5,187 nucleotides of DNA from the NCBI GenBank assembly GCA_044238735.1, contig JBIICS010000172.1, positions 1 through 5,187 of the forward strand, read 5' to 3'. This DNA comes from JBIICS01 sp044238735. GTDB taxonomy: Bacteria; Bacteroidota; Bacteroidia; UBA4408. This document shows, piece by piece, positions 1 through 5,187 of this stretch (its first letter is position 1; each line of letters begins with the position of its first letter). A program made the position numbers and the translations under genes. The notes below the pieces were generated by a model. The model did no database searches. It was not told the DNA's origin and saw only the letters and a list, made by a program, of their open reading frames with translations.

Positions 1-52
1 AATCTTAAAAGTCAAATCGTAAAACCCATAGGGTAAACCAGAAAAAGGTTTC

Positions 53-112
53 CTTCAACACATCTTTCATGCTGGGCTCTACGAGCCGCACGAAAGCTTA
101 GCTGTTATGGGC
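53..112 (+). repeat. Palindrome A, attC-like element
   Basis: An imperfect hairpin ends in the conserved 9-mer GTTATGGGC (104-112). The stem pairs CTTTC (64-68) with GAAAG (92-96), TGC (70-72) with GCA (88-90) and GGCTC (75-79) with GAGCC (83-87) around a 3-base loop. Two bases (73-74) are unpaired on the left arm only. An AAC box (CTTCAAC, 53-59) faces GTT at 104, as R'' faces R' in integron attC sites. An extra base in the L'' arm is an attC hallmark and would make plus the attC orientation. It lies downstream of the gene at 182-1309. Its core does not fit the classical GTTRRRY exactly, so attC identity is inferred. Confidence 0.6.
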
Positions 113-181
113 GTTTTTTTCGATCTTCTCTAATTTTGTCTAGTGAAATGAACGGCTTAAACCCAATAATATTATTGTATA

Positions 182-1309
182 TCAGTATTCTTCATAATCT
201 AAAAGTGGTTCGCCATCATCAGCATTGATTTCTAAAACTCTGCAAATTAAAGCAAAATAAAACGGTGTTATACCTTTAATTTTATTAGGATGACCATGAT
301 CATTTAGTGATCTTAATTCAGAAAAGTAATCCCATAGATTTTGGTTACTAATATATCGATTTACTTGCCAATGTTCCGTATAAGACTCTCGTTTATAAAT
401 TCTAATATAAATTAAGACTTGACAAACTTGTTCGATAGTTAATTCCTTGTAAGAAGCATCAATAATTTTAAAATAATGAGTTGTAATATATATATCATTC
501 AATTTAAAATTGGAATATCTTTCACTTTTTAGCAATTGTTTTATATTAGCTAAATTATCTACTTTAGTGTCTGTATTATTCGATGATTCATTTGATTTCG
601 TTGATATGGAATTTTTCTTTGAATCGAGAATCGCTTCTTCATCAATTACTTTTTTTGCAGCTGATTGAACTAATTTCTCAGATTTTTCTGGTTGATGATT
701 TTTCGAAATTATTTGAGTTACTGTTTTTTCAACAATTTTAGTTTCGATACTCAAATCTATGATTGTTTTAAGCCGAATTTCTTCCGGATTTAATTCATTT
801 TCATTATTGTCTATATAAGGATTCCCATTCTCAACCTTAATTTCTTCATTCTTTGAGTAGCTGTATTGCGTTATATTTATAGACTCTTCTTCCATTATGT
901 TAAAATCTGCAAACCTATTTTGTAGCATTTGATACATTACATGCGAAAGTTTTGAGTTACGGTTGATATCTGCATAACCCTTAGAAAGCAGAAAGTCCTT
1001 GAGTGTAGTAATATTTACATTTAGCTCAGTTGCTACTGTGGAAAGCCTTTTTATTGGTTCTGAAATATTTGTTGTTATTTTACTGTTTAATTTATTTATA
1101 TCATTAACATTTTTATAAATAATCTCATACTCATATTTATTAAGTTTCTTTTTGTAATAGCATAAGTAATCTTCAATCAATAAATTATGTAGTTCAATAG
1201 GCAGTTCATATTCAGGATTATTTTCAATAATTTTATTTTTATGTTTGCAAAACGCGTAAATAACCTCAGGAGTAACATTGAGTTTATCAGCTAAATATTT
1301 AATCTTCAT
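182..1309 (-). CDS. Protein with two IF2_N-like domains and unknown C-terminal domain
   Basis: The product is 375 residues with no signal peptide or membrane segment, so it is probably cytoplasmic. Residues 88-135 contain RLSTVATELNVNITTLKDFL followed by LSKGYADINRNSKLS. This closely resembles the small helical domain at the N terminus of translation initiation factor IF-2 (IF2_N), in the form common in Bacteroidota. Residues 2-47 (IKYLADKLNVTPEVI...) look like a more divergent copy. Residues about 140-255 are rich in E, K, N and S and are probably a flexible linker. Residues 255-375 form a helix-rich domain I do not recognise, ending in an acidic tail (DDGEPLLDYEEY). No GTPase motifs are present, so this is not IF-2 itself. 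The ATG at 1309 is chosen because an in-frame TAA lies a few codons upstream. The start overlaps the end of a short upstream frame, which would allow translational coupling. A nucleic-acid or ribosome-binding role is a guess from the IF2_N-like folds. Confidence 0.85.
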   Translation of the reverse strand: MKIKYLADKLNVTPEVIYAFCKHKNKIIENNPEYELPIELHNLLIEDYLCYYKKKLNKYEYEIIYKNVNDINKLNSKITTNISEPIKRLSTVATELNVNITTLKDFLLSKGYADINRNSKLSHVMYQMLQNRFADFNIMEEESINITQYSYSKNEEIKVENGNPYIDNNENELNPEEIRLKTIIDLSIETKIVEKTVTQIISKNHQPEKSEKLVQSAAKKVIDEEAILDSKKNSISTKSNESSNNTDTKVDNLANIKQLLKSERYSNFKLNDIYITTHYFKIIDASYKELTIEQVCQVLIYIRIYKRESYTEHWQVNRYISNQNLWDYFSELRSLNDHGHPNKIKGITPFYFALICRVLEINADDGEPLLDYEEY

Positions 1310-1427
1310 TACTTGATTTTTTAATTAAATGTTTTAAAGACATAATTTGCTTTCTATACTTTTTACTTTTCATCTTATCAATAAGTATTGTCGTTTCATA
1401 TTGTGTTGAGCCGTCTTTTAAAATGAC
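1299..1427 (-). other. Short open frame, possible small ORF or gene remnant
   Basis: A 42-codon frame opens directly after a TAG inside palindrome B (1428-1430) and ends in a TAA at 1299-1301, inside the start of the next gene, overlapping it by 11 bases. It reads VILKDGSTQYETTILIDK and then a lysine-rich helical stretch (MKSKKYRKQIMSLKHLIKK). The only ATGs are internal, and the first would give a 24-residue basic peptide. The composition looks coding (DGSTQYETT). It could be a short leader coupled to the gene at 182-1309, or the C-terminal stump of a gene cut at the palindrome. I do not recognise the sequence. Confidence 0.35.
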
Positions 1428-1560
1428 CTATAACGATTTGCTGGCAGGCGGCAGTTCGGGATTTGGGAACGTGAACTTTCAGCTTACCGTGAACACCAAA
1501 AATAGGAAAAAGCTTTAACCTACCGAAACGCCCGAATTGCGCTTGCCAGCTGTTATGGGC
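1427..1560 (+). repeat. Palindrome B, long attC-like element
   Basis: The left arm at 1440-1460 (GCTGGCAGGCGG...TTCGGG) pairs with the right arm at 1531-1550 (CCCGAATTGCGCTTGCCAGC). There are a few mismatches and one extra G on the left arm only. The central loop is about 70 bases. Outside the stem lie CCTATAAC (1427-1434) with a 5-base spacer on the left and GTTATGGGC (1552-1560) with a 1-base spacer on the right. These outer boxes are nearly complementary. The arrangement AAC box, spacer, stem, long variable loop, stem, GTT box is that of an integron attC site with a large variable terminal structure. It separates the gene at 182-1309 from the DnaE-like gene. An open frame across it on the minus strand (1396-1614) is a by-product of the palindrome. 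Confidence 0.7.
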
Positions 1561-1616
1561 TGGGCATGTCAAACGAAGCAGTTTTACAGAGAGAATATTT
1601 ATTGTTAAATTCATTT

Positions 1617-2480
1617 TTATGCCCTGCTTTTCTTGTCGGTAAAGTTTAACGATAAAGATATAATATGTGCTTCTGCAACTGAATGTGATTTGGTTGGGAG
1701 ATAGAATACAATTTCATAGAGGTACTTTATTTTTTCCTTGTCAAAATTGATTGGAAATAATTTGTTGAAATTAGTTAGCGAGTATTTTCGACTGCCAATA
1801 CTCAACTTTATTTCAAAAACATCCTCAACTTTCTTGTCGGTAAAATTAGTGACAAGAGCAATCCATTGCTCTTGAAAAAGCAGTAGTTTGTTAGTTGAAG
1901 TTAGTTCATTAAATGTATAGTGTTTGTCTTGTAATATGCTGGATAAGTGAAACCCTTTAAGTCCTGGATATGACAAAGCCATTGAGTTTATTAAATCATT
2001 CTCATTCTTAATATTTATTGCTCCTCTTTCCATTTCCCAATTGTGAAAATGAAACGTCGTTGATTTTTTGAAATTAATTTCCAGATGAATGGGGTCTAAT
2101 TTTTTGGGGTTAAATTTGTAATTGGGTTTGATAGAGTTGTTATGATATTTTTTTAAGATTAGTAGTTCATCAATTTCAAATTCTGTATGCTTCAAAGATT
2201 TCAAATAACTTTTTGAAATTAGTTTTTTGTTGCTCACATTTATCTTTAAAAATGGGTAGTCTAAGGTGAAATATGTTTCACATATTAAATCAAATTTTAT
2301 TGGGTCAATTGTGGTACAGCCAAGCAAGAAGTTTATTACTGAACTATTTGCAAATCCATTTGCCGGTCCAACTATTCCGCCTTTTTGTTTTAAGTCCCTT
2401 ACAATTTCAAAAACAGTGAGAAAGAAATCTGCTGAACCCTGTTTCTTAATGAAGCTAAGTTCCCTATTAATTTTTTTTAG
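1617..2480 (-). CDS. Compact DnaE-like protein, polymerase catalytic aspartates lost
   Basis: The frame is open for 287 codons, counted here from the CTA at 2478-2480. It follows the motif order of the PolIII alpha (DnaE) core. Residues 4-25 (INRELSFIKKQGSADFFLTV) match the family's YELxVIkqMGFpGYFLIV. GPANGFANSS (38-47) corresponds to GPGRGSAAGS. LLGCTTIDPIKFDLI (52-66) corresponds to ITDIDPIKYDLLF. FEID (101-104) may keep the third active-site Asp. TFHFHNWEME plus NDLINSMALSYPG corresponds to the family's FQFES...FEDLIAMNALYRPG. FQEQ matches YQEQ, and TKSHSVAEA matches NKSHSVAYA. The DxD catalytic strand (PDIDIDF) is replaced by PFLKINVS, so polymerase activity is unlikely. The phosphate-binding loop is also altered. 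The span from loop to KSHSV is about 225 residues, against roughly 390 in E. coli DnaE, and the PHP and C-terminal domains are absent. An in-frame TGA lies at 2481-2483. An ATG at 2482-2484 enters this frame only if one base of the A8 run at 2471-2478 is lost. TTG at 2327 is an artificial start, since the homology extends upstream of it. It is either a frameshifted remnant, a slippage-dependent gene or one starting at a rare codon. Confidence 0.75.
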   Translation of the reverse strand, partial: LKKINRELSFIKKQGSADFFLTVFEIVRDLKQKGGIVGPANGFANSSVINFLLGCTTIDPIKFDLICETYFTLDYPFLKINVSNKKLISKSYLKSLKHTEFEIDELLILKKYHNNSIKPNYKFNPKKLDPIHLEINFKKSTTFHFHNWEMERGAINIKNENDLINSMALSYPGLKGFHLSSILQDKHYTFNELTSTNKLLLFQEQWIALVTNFTDKKVEDVFEIKLSIGSRKYSLTNFNKLFPINFDKEKIKYLYEIVFYLPTKSHSVAEAHIISLSLNFTDKKSRA

Positions 2481-2611
2481 TCATCTTTTGAATATAATGG
2501 TGTGTAAACTACTTTGCCTCTTTTGGTGTTGCCTGCGTAAATATCACTTTCAACCTGTTGAGTCAATAAGTGCCGCAAACAGTGCTTCCGGAACCTGGAA
2601 GCAGTTATGGG
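2477..2611 (-). pseudogene. Upstream fragment in another frame, probably part of the DnaE-like gene
   Basis: Directly upstream of the DnaE-like frame, a second frame is open from just after a TAG at 2612-2614 to a TAA at 2477-2479. It contains LRHLLTQQVESDIYAGNTKR and then GKVVYTPLYSKDD. LRHL recalls the 'YLRxLxxEG' segment that precedes the conserved YEL motif in DnaE. A single-base difference between GAC and the A8 run would join it as ...SKDD-LKKINREL... to the downstream frame. The frame runs into palindrome C, so the gene seems to begin abruptly at the repeat. A TTG at 2576-2578 is the only obvious start-like codon near its head. Alternatively it is a short separate ORF whose stop overlaps an ATG (GATGACTAA). 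Confidence 0.45.
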
Positions 2612-2612
2612 C
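2573..2612 (+). repeat. Palindrome C, minimal attC-like element
   Basis: TGCTTCC (2583-2589) pairs perfectly with GGAAGCA (2597-2603) around a 7-base loop. Outside are CCGCAAAC (2573-2580) with a 2-base spacer on the left and the conserved GTTATGGGC (2604-2612) directly abutting the stem on the right. It has the same architecture as A, B and D but is only about 40 bases long. The left box is poorly complementary to GTTATGGGC. The stem also lies within an open minus-strand frame that looks coding, so the short hairpin could be partly fortuitous. The 9-mer itself is not in doubt. Confidence 0.5.
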
Positions 2613-3612
2613 TAGGCGAATAGTCCAATTTCCATTCTAGTTCTGGCGTCATTATTATGAACTCTTTCATTCGAAGCATATTTTTTGTAAACCAATTTTC
2701 TAATTCTTCAAGCGAATTTTCGTATTGAAGGAAATGGTTTAATTTGATGTACATACCACATCCATCTTCTGAAATATAATTAAACATCTCTTTGTTTTTC
2801 TTAACAAGCTCATTAAGAATTTCTCTTTTATTATTGTCTGCTTCAGTCCCAATCCATATCCAAGCGGTAGGTTCTCCTTTTTCAAATGTTACTCCTACGC
2901 CAATTTCACTCCCTAAGTTTCCATATACATTTTTCTTTAAATGAACATATCGATCATTGACTCTTAGATCGGAGAATTTGTCTTTTTCGAATTTTCCAAA
3001 CGTTGAAATGAATATTGGCTTCAATATTTCCATAAATTCATCAAGGAAACTTAATGTAGCTCTGAAATTTTGTAAATGGAAGATTTCCTTATTTGTTAGT
3101 TCAATATCGCTTGCCATATTGTAATTCTTTAAAAAATTAAAAAAGTCATTTTTTTGTAAACAATCAGGTTTTGATTTTAGCAATTTGCCAATTTGATGCC
3201 ATCTAAACTGTTTAAAGTGGTGTCGAATCTCACTTTTAGGGTCATAATATTTAGTGCAATAGAATAAATACGTTTTCTTTTCACTCGTAAATTTATCTAG
3301 CACACGTGCATAGTTGTCAAGTTGATTGACAGATTCATATGATTCGACCTTATTTTCCAAGAAGCAAAGGCAATCCCTATTCTCAAGGACAAGGTCTATC
3401 CTTACGAATTTATTCTCATCAAGTGTATAAGTTTTCTGGCTTGTGATTTGCAACTCAGAATGCTTAATCCCTAATAAATTTTCGGTAAAGTTATTTTTAA
3501 ATTCTAAATCAGTTTCTAGGATTCCCGTAAGTATTTCTGTCGTAAAGTCCTCTAATGGAGTTATCAAATTCGAATTTTTATACAACCTTATTAGCCTGCT
3601 GTACGTTCCCAT
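2605..3612 (-). CDS. PD-(D/E)XK nuclease-family protein
   Basis: The product is 335 residues. The N-terminal half carries the PD-(D/E)XK endonuclease signature: a helix with Glu (EDFTTEIL, E22/E26), then RIDLVLEN with D73, then CFLENKVES with E86 and K88 forming the ExK half-site, then the helix NQLDNYARVL with Q97. The order and spacing fit metal-dependent nucleases of the PD-(D/E)XK_4-like group, and the catalytic residues appear intact. Residues 180-335 form a second domain with an amphipathic helix (FRATLSFLDEFMEILKPIF) and a beta-rich part (GVGVTFEKGEPTAWIWIG). This is probably for substrate or partner recognition. I expect a DNA-cleaving defence or mobile-element function, but the substrate is unknown. 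The ATG at 3612 has no clear Shine-Dalgarno, as is usual in Bacteroidota. A weak promoter-like TATATTAG lies about 30 bases upstream (3643-3650). The stop TAA is supplied by the repeat 9-mer (2605-2607), so the gene ends exactly at the cassette edge. Confidence 0.85.
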   Translation of the reverse strand: MGTYSRLIRLYKNSNLITPLEDFTTEILTGILETDLEFKNNFTENLLGIKHSELQITSQKTYTLDENKFVRIDLVLENRDCLCFLENKVESYESVNQLDNYARVLDKFTSEKKTYLFYCTKYYDPKSEIRHHFKQFRWHQIGKLLKSKPDCLQKNDFFNFLKNYNMASDIELTNKEIFHLQNFRATLSFLDEFMEILKPIFISTFGKFEKDKFSDLRVNDRYVHLKKNVYGNLGSEIGVGVTFEKGEPTAWIWIGTEADNNKREILNELVKKNKEMFNYISEDGCGMYIKLNHFLQYENSLEELENWFTKNMLRMKEFIIMTPELEWKLDYSPSP

Positions 3613-3698
3613 TGATAATTACGTGGTATCATTAATTTGCAGCTAATATATCAATAATGTTTCTTTTTGTAAACAGTGTGGAAATGCGTATTTGCCTT

Positions 3699-3834
3699 GC
3701 CCATAACGTTTTGCAGATTGGCGATGGGCGGGCTTTTTAGCACAAATGTTAATTCGGAGAACTGAACTTTCTGTAACCTCAAAACTGTCAAGCGGAGACG
3801 AAACCCCGCCTATTGCCAATGTGCTGTTACCTGC
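3699..3834 (+). repeat. Palindrome D, long attC-like element
   Basis: The left arm at 3713-3732 pairs with the right arm at 3804-3824 with few mismatches (core ATTGGCGATGGGCGGG against CCCGCCTATTGCCAAT), around a loop of about 70 bases. The outer boxes are GCCCATAAC (3699-3707, 5-base spacer) and GTTACCTGC (3826-3834, 1-base spacer). The 5/1 spacing matches palindrome B in the plus orientation. The exact GCCCATAAC is on the left here, whereas the 9-mer is on the right in A, B and C. This is what an attC reading predicts for the unit between C and D: it starts TTATGGGC at 2605 and ends GCCCATAA at 3699-3706. The interior (TTTTTAGCACAAATGTTAAT) resembles a dispersed repeat I associate with Bacteroidota genomes, but this is recollection and not a search result. 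The 73-codon minus-strand frame across it (3643-3864) is treated as a by-product. Confidence 0.7.
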
Positions 3835-3860
3835 TGGTGCTCTTCGCTGTCGGTTTGCTA

Positions 3861-5187
3861 TCATTGTCCGCTGTGAGTAATTTTAACCATTTCCCAACCA
3901 TATCTTTTATTTGCAATTGTCATACAGTCAACAAAAGCAATACGAGTTTTTAGAAAACTGTATTTGCCGTCAACCATATAGTCTTCATATTTTTTTTGCT
4001 TAATAAGTTCTGAAAGAATAAGTCTGATTTTCTTTGAACCGATGTCTTTGACAATTGAATTAAAGTCGGCCTCAACAGATAAAGTGGGTCCATAGTTTTC
4101 AAGCAAATCGTCAACATATTGGTCGTTTAAAAGTCCTTGAATTGTCATTGCCCAAACAAGGTTTCTTGCATAACGAACAAAGAAATATTTGTTTTCGCCT
4201 TTACTTTCAATTTCTTTGATAATTGCATTAAGTCTGAATTGAACTTTATAAGAAAGAATAATTTTTCTTGTGTCCGCTTTTAGAAAATCAGGACGAAATG
4301 TTTTTTCATATAGAGTATCGGTTTCAAATACTTTTCCTATTTCGGAAACCTTGTCAATTTCGCCTTGAATTGCTAAAAATGTTTGAGCCAATTTTTTGAT
4401 TTTAATTTCCTTGTGATGCTCAATTCCTAATTCTTCAAGGTCTGAATCTCGAAGGTTGGCAAATGAATTTTCTTGTCTTTCATAAAATATTCCATCATTG
4501 CGAAACTTATCGTCAAATTCAAGTTGTATTAAATCATTGGCTCTTAAATTCCAAGATTCAACAGGGTTTTGTTTGTTATTTGAAATGGTAACTTGTGTTA
4601 CGAATTCTTGTGGGCAAGTCGTAATTATTTTACCAATTACTTCGATTTGTTTTAGAACATTTTCGAATTCTGAAAAGTTTGGTAGCTTTTGAAGTTCTTC
4701 AACAAAACGAGAAAGTGTTGTAATTGTCTGTGCACCATTTAATACTCTTGGTTCAACGATTTTTGTTATCCCATTTTCTGTTTCCAGTTTTTCTGCAAAC
4801 AAAGTCACTCCGTTGTGATGGAAAGTAAAATATTCGGGGCTAACATTTTTGTTAATTACAATGTCTTTAAGTGATTTTTTTATTGCTTGATTAGGAGCAA
4901 GGTCTGCTTCTAAACCTGCACGAATATTTTTTTCAAATAGTCGTTGTTTCATATCTACAAACATTCTATAAAGGTCGTAAAGGCTTATGAAACCTAAATG
5001 TAACATTTCATTGTTTGAAGCCTTTTTTACTGATTGAGCCTTAAATGAAATGTCGTATTGGAAAGTTTTTTTTGTCCGTGATGTTTGATTTACTTTTTTA
5101 GTTTCATTTGAAATATACTGGATTGTTAGTGTGATTTCATTATTGTTAAAATAGCTGTCAATGAAATGTTTTTTCGATTCTAATTCT
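3861..5187 (-). CDS. AIPR-family abortive infection protein, 5' end beyond window
   Basis: The frame stays open from the TGA at 3861-3863 through the right edge, giving 442 visible codons including the stop. The first ATG in the window (5004-5006) is internal, because coding sequence continues upstream (ESKKHFIDSYFNNNEITLTI...). AIPR (abortive infection phage resistance) features are clear. LFEKNIRAGLEADLAPNQAI lies at about visible residues 83-102, followed by KKSL. SPEYFTFHHNGVTLFAE lies at 116-132 and corresponds to the family's 'NPExFxxxNNGITI'. VLNGAQTITTL lies at 148-158 and corresponds to 'NGxQTTxTL'. The family is associated with phage defence and restriction-modification neighbourhoods, and its biochemical activity is not settled as far as I know. 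No membrane segment is visible. The gene ends 26 bases before the outer box of palindrome D, in the same orientation as the nuclease gene. The family identity is secure; the full length cannot be seen. Confidence 0.88.
   Translation of the reverse strand, partial: ELESKKHFIDSYFNNNEITLTIQYISNETKKVNQTSRTKKTFQYDISFKAQSVKKASNNEMLHLGFISLYDLYRMFVDMKQRLFEKNIRAGLEADLAPNQAIKKSLKDIVINKNVSPEYFTFHHNGVTLFAEKLETENGITKIVEPRVLNGAQTITTLSRFVEELQKLPNFSEFENVLKQIEVIGKIITTCPQEFVTQVTISNNKQNPVESWNLRANDLIQLEFDDKFRNDGIFYERQENSFANLRDSDLEELGIEHHKEIKIKKLAQTFLAIQGEIDKVSEIGKVFETDTLYEKTFRPDFLKADTRKIILSYKVQFRLNAIIKEIESKGENKYFFVRYARNLVWAMTIQGLLNDQYVDDLLENYGPTLSVEADFNSIVKDIGSKKIRLILSELIKQKKYEDYMVDGKYSFLKTRIAFVDCMTIANKRYGWEMVKITHSGQ

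Noticed and set aside
24..34. Small palindrome ACCCATAGGGT near the left edge, tested as a further repeat box
   Set aside because: It resembles part of the 9-mer, but only a 4-bp stem is present and no matching AAC/GTT architecture surrounds it. Short open frames over 1-60 lack support.
113..120. T7 run after palindrome A as part of an intrinsic terminator
   Set aside because: The hairpin ends at 96 and is separated from the T run by 17 bases. It would act only on plus-strand transcripts, and no plus-strand gene is seen.
164..177. Perfect palindrome CAATAATATTATTG after the IF2_N-like gene, tested as a terminator
   Set aside because: It is all A/T in the stem, with no T-tract following on the minus strand. 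It is too weak to call a terminator.
1396..1614. 72-codon minus-strand open frame
   Set aside because: It lies across palindrome B and its composition reflects the stem sequences. The strong hairpin explains it better than a gene.
2325..2327. TTG as start codon of the 1617-2327 frame
   Set aside because: The 51 codons before it are open and carry the best DnaE-like motifs (GPANGFANSS, INRELSF), so the true coding region starts upstream.
2266..2640. 124-codon plus-strand open frame
   Set aside because: It is antisense to the DnaE-like gene, which has clear family motifs, and it has no recognisable motif itself.
3443..3646. 67-codon plus-strand open frame
   Set aside because: It is antisense to the N-terminal part of the PD-(D/E)XK gene, where the catalytic motifs support the minus frame.
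3643..3864. 73-codon minus-strand open frame starting at the end of the AIPR gene
   Set aside because: It spans palindrome D entirely. The overlapping ATG (CAATGATAG) is suggestive, but the residues look like translated repeat.
4498..4692. 64-codon plus-strand open frame
   Set aside because: It is antisense to the AIPR gene and has no independent support.

Overview
The window is AT-rich and carries one-gene units that are all read from the minus strand. The units are separated by imperfect palindromes whose outer edges share the 9-mer GTTATGGGC (GCCCATAAC on the other strand). The palindrome type and an IF-2 N-terminal-like domain of the kind common in Bacteroidota suggest a Bacteroidota bacterium (Flavobacteriia or Cytophagia-like). 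This placement is an inference from pattern recognition, because no rRNA or housekeeping gene is present. The layout looks like an accessory region built from cassettes, either an integron-type cassette array or a run of attC-like elements without a visible integrase.

Left to right in window coordinates: (1) 1-181 holds palindrome A and no supportable gene. (2) 182-1309 (minus) encodes a 375-residue protein with two IF2_N-like helical domains, a low-complexity linker and an unrecognised C-terminal domain. A short reading frame just upstream opens flush with palindrome B and overlaps its start codon. (3) Palindrome B lies at 1427-1560. (4) 1617-2480 (minus) is the most unusual gene. Read beyond any obvious start codon, it matches the order of motifs in the bacterial replicative polymerase DnaE (PolIII alpha): the phosphate-binding loop region, the 'DPIKFDL' segment, a YQEQ-like motif and KSHSVA. 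It is much shorter than the equivalent part of DnaE and has lost the DxD catalytic aspartates. A second piece in another frame (2477-2611) continues the DnaE-like similarity upstream, and the two are separated by a frame change at an eight-A run. (5) Palindrome C, the shortest, lies at 2573-2612. (6) 2605-3612 (minus) encodes a PD-(D/E)XK nuclease-like protein whose stop codon lies inside the conserved 9-mer. (7) Palindrome D lies at 3699-3834. (8) 3861 to the right edge (minus) is an AIPR-family (abortive infection phage resistance) gene, cut by the window end at its 5' side.

The genes do not form a metabolic operon. Two of the four belong to families tied to phage defence or nucleic-acid cleavage (AIPR, PD-(D/E)XK). 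One is a degenerate polymerase relative and one is an uncharacterised protein with translation-factor-like helical domains. The simplest reading is an array of independently acquired single-gene cassettes, not one multi-gene system. Cassette polarity, mobility and the function of the DnaE-like protein remain inferences.
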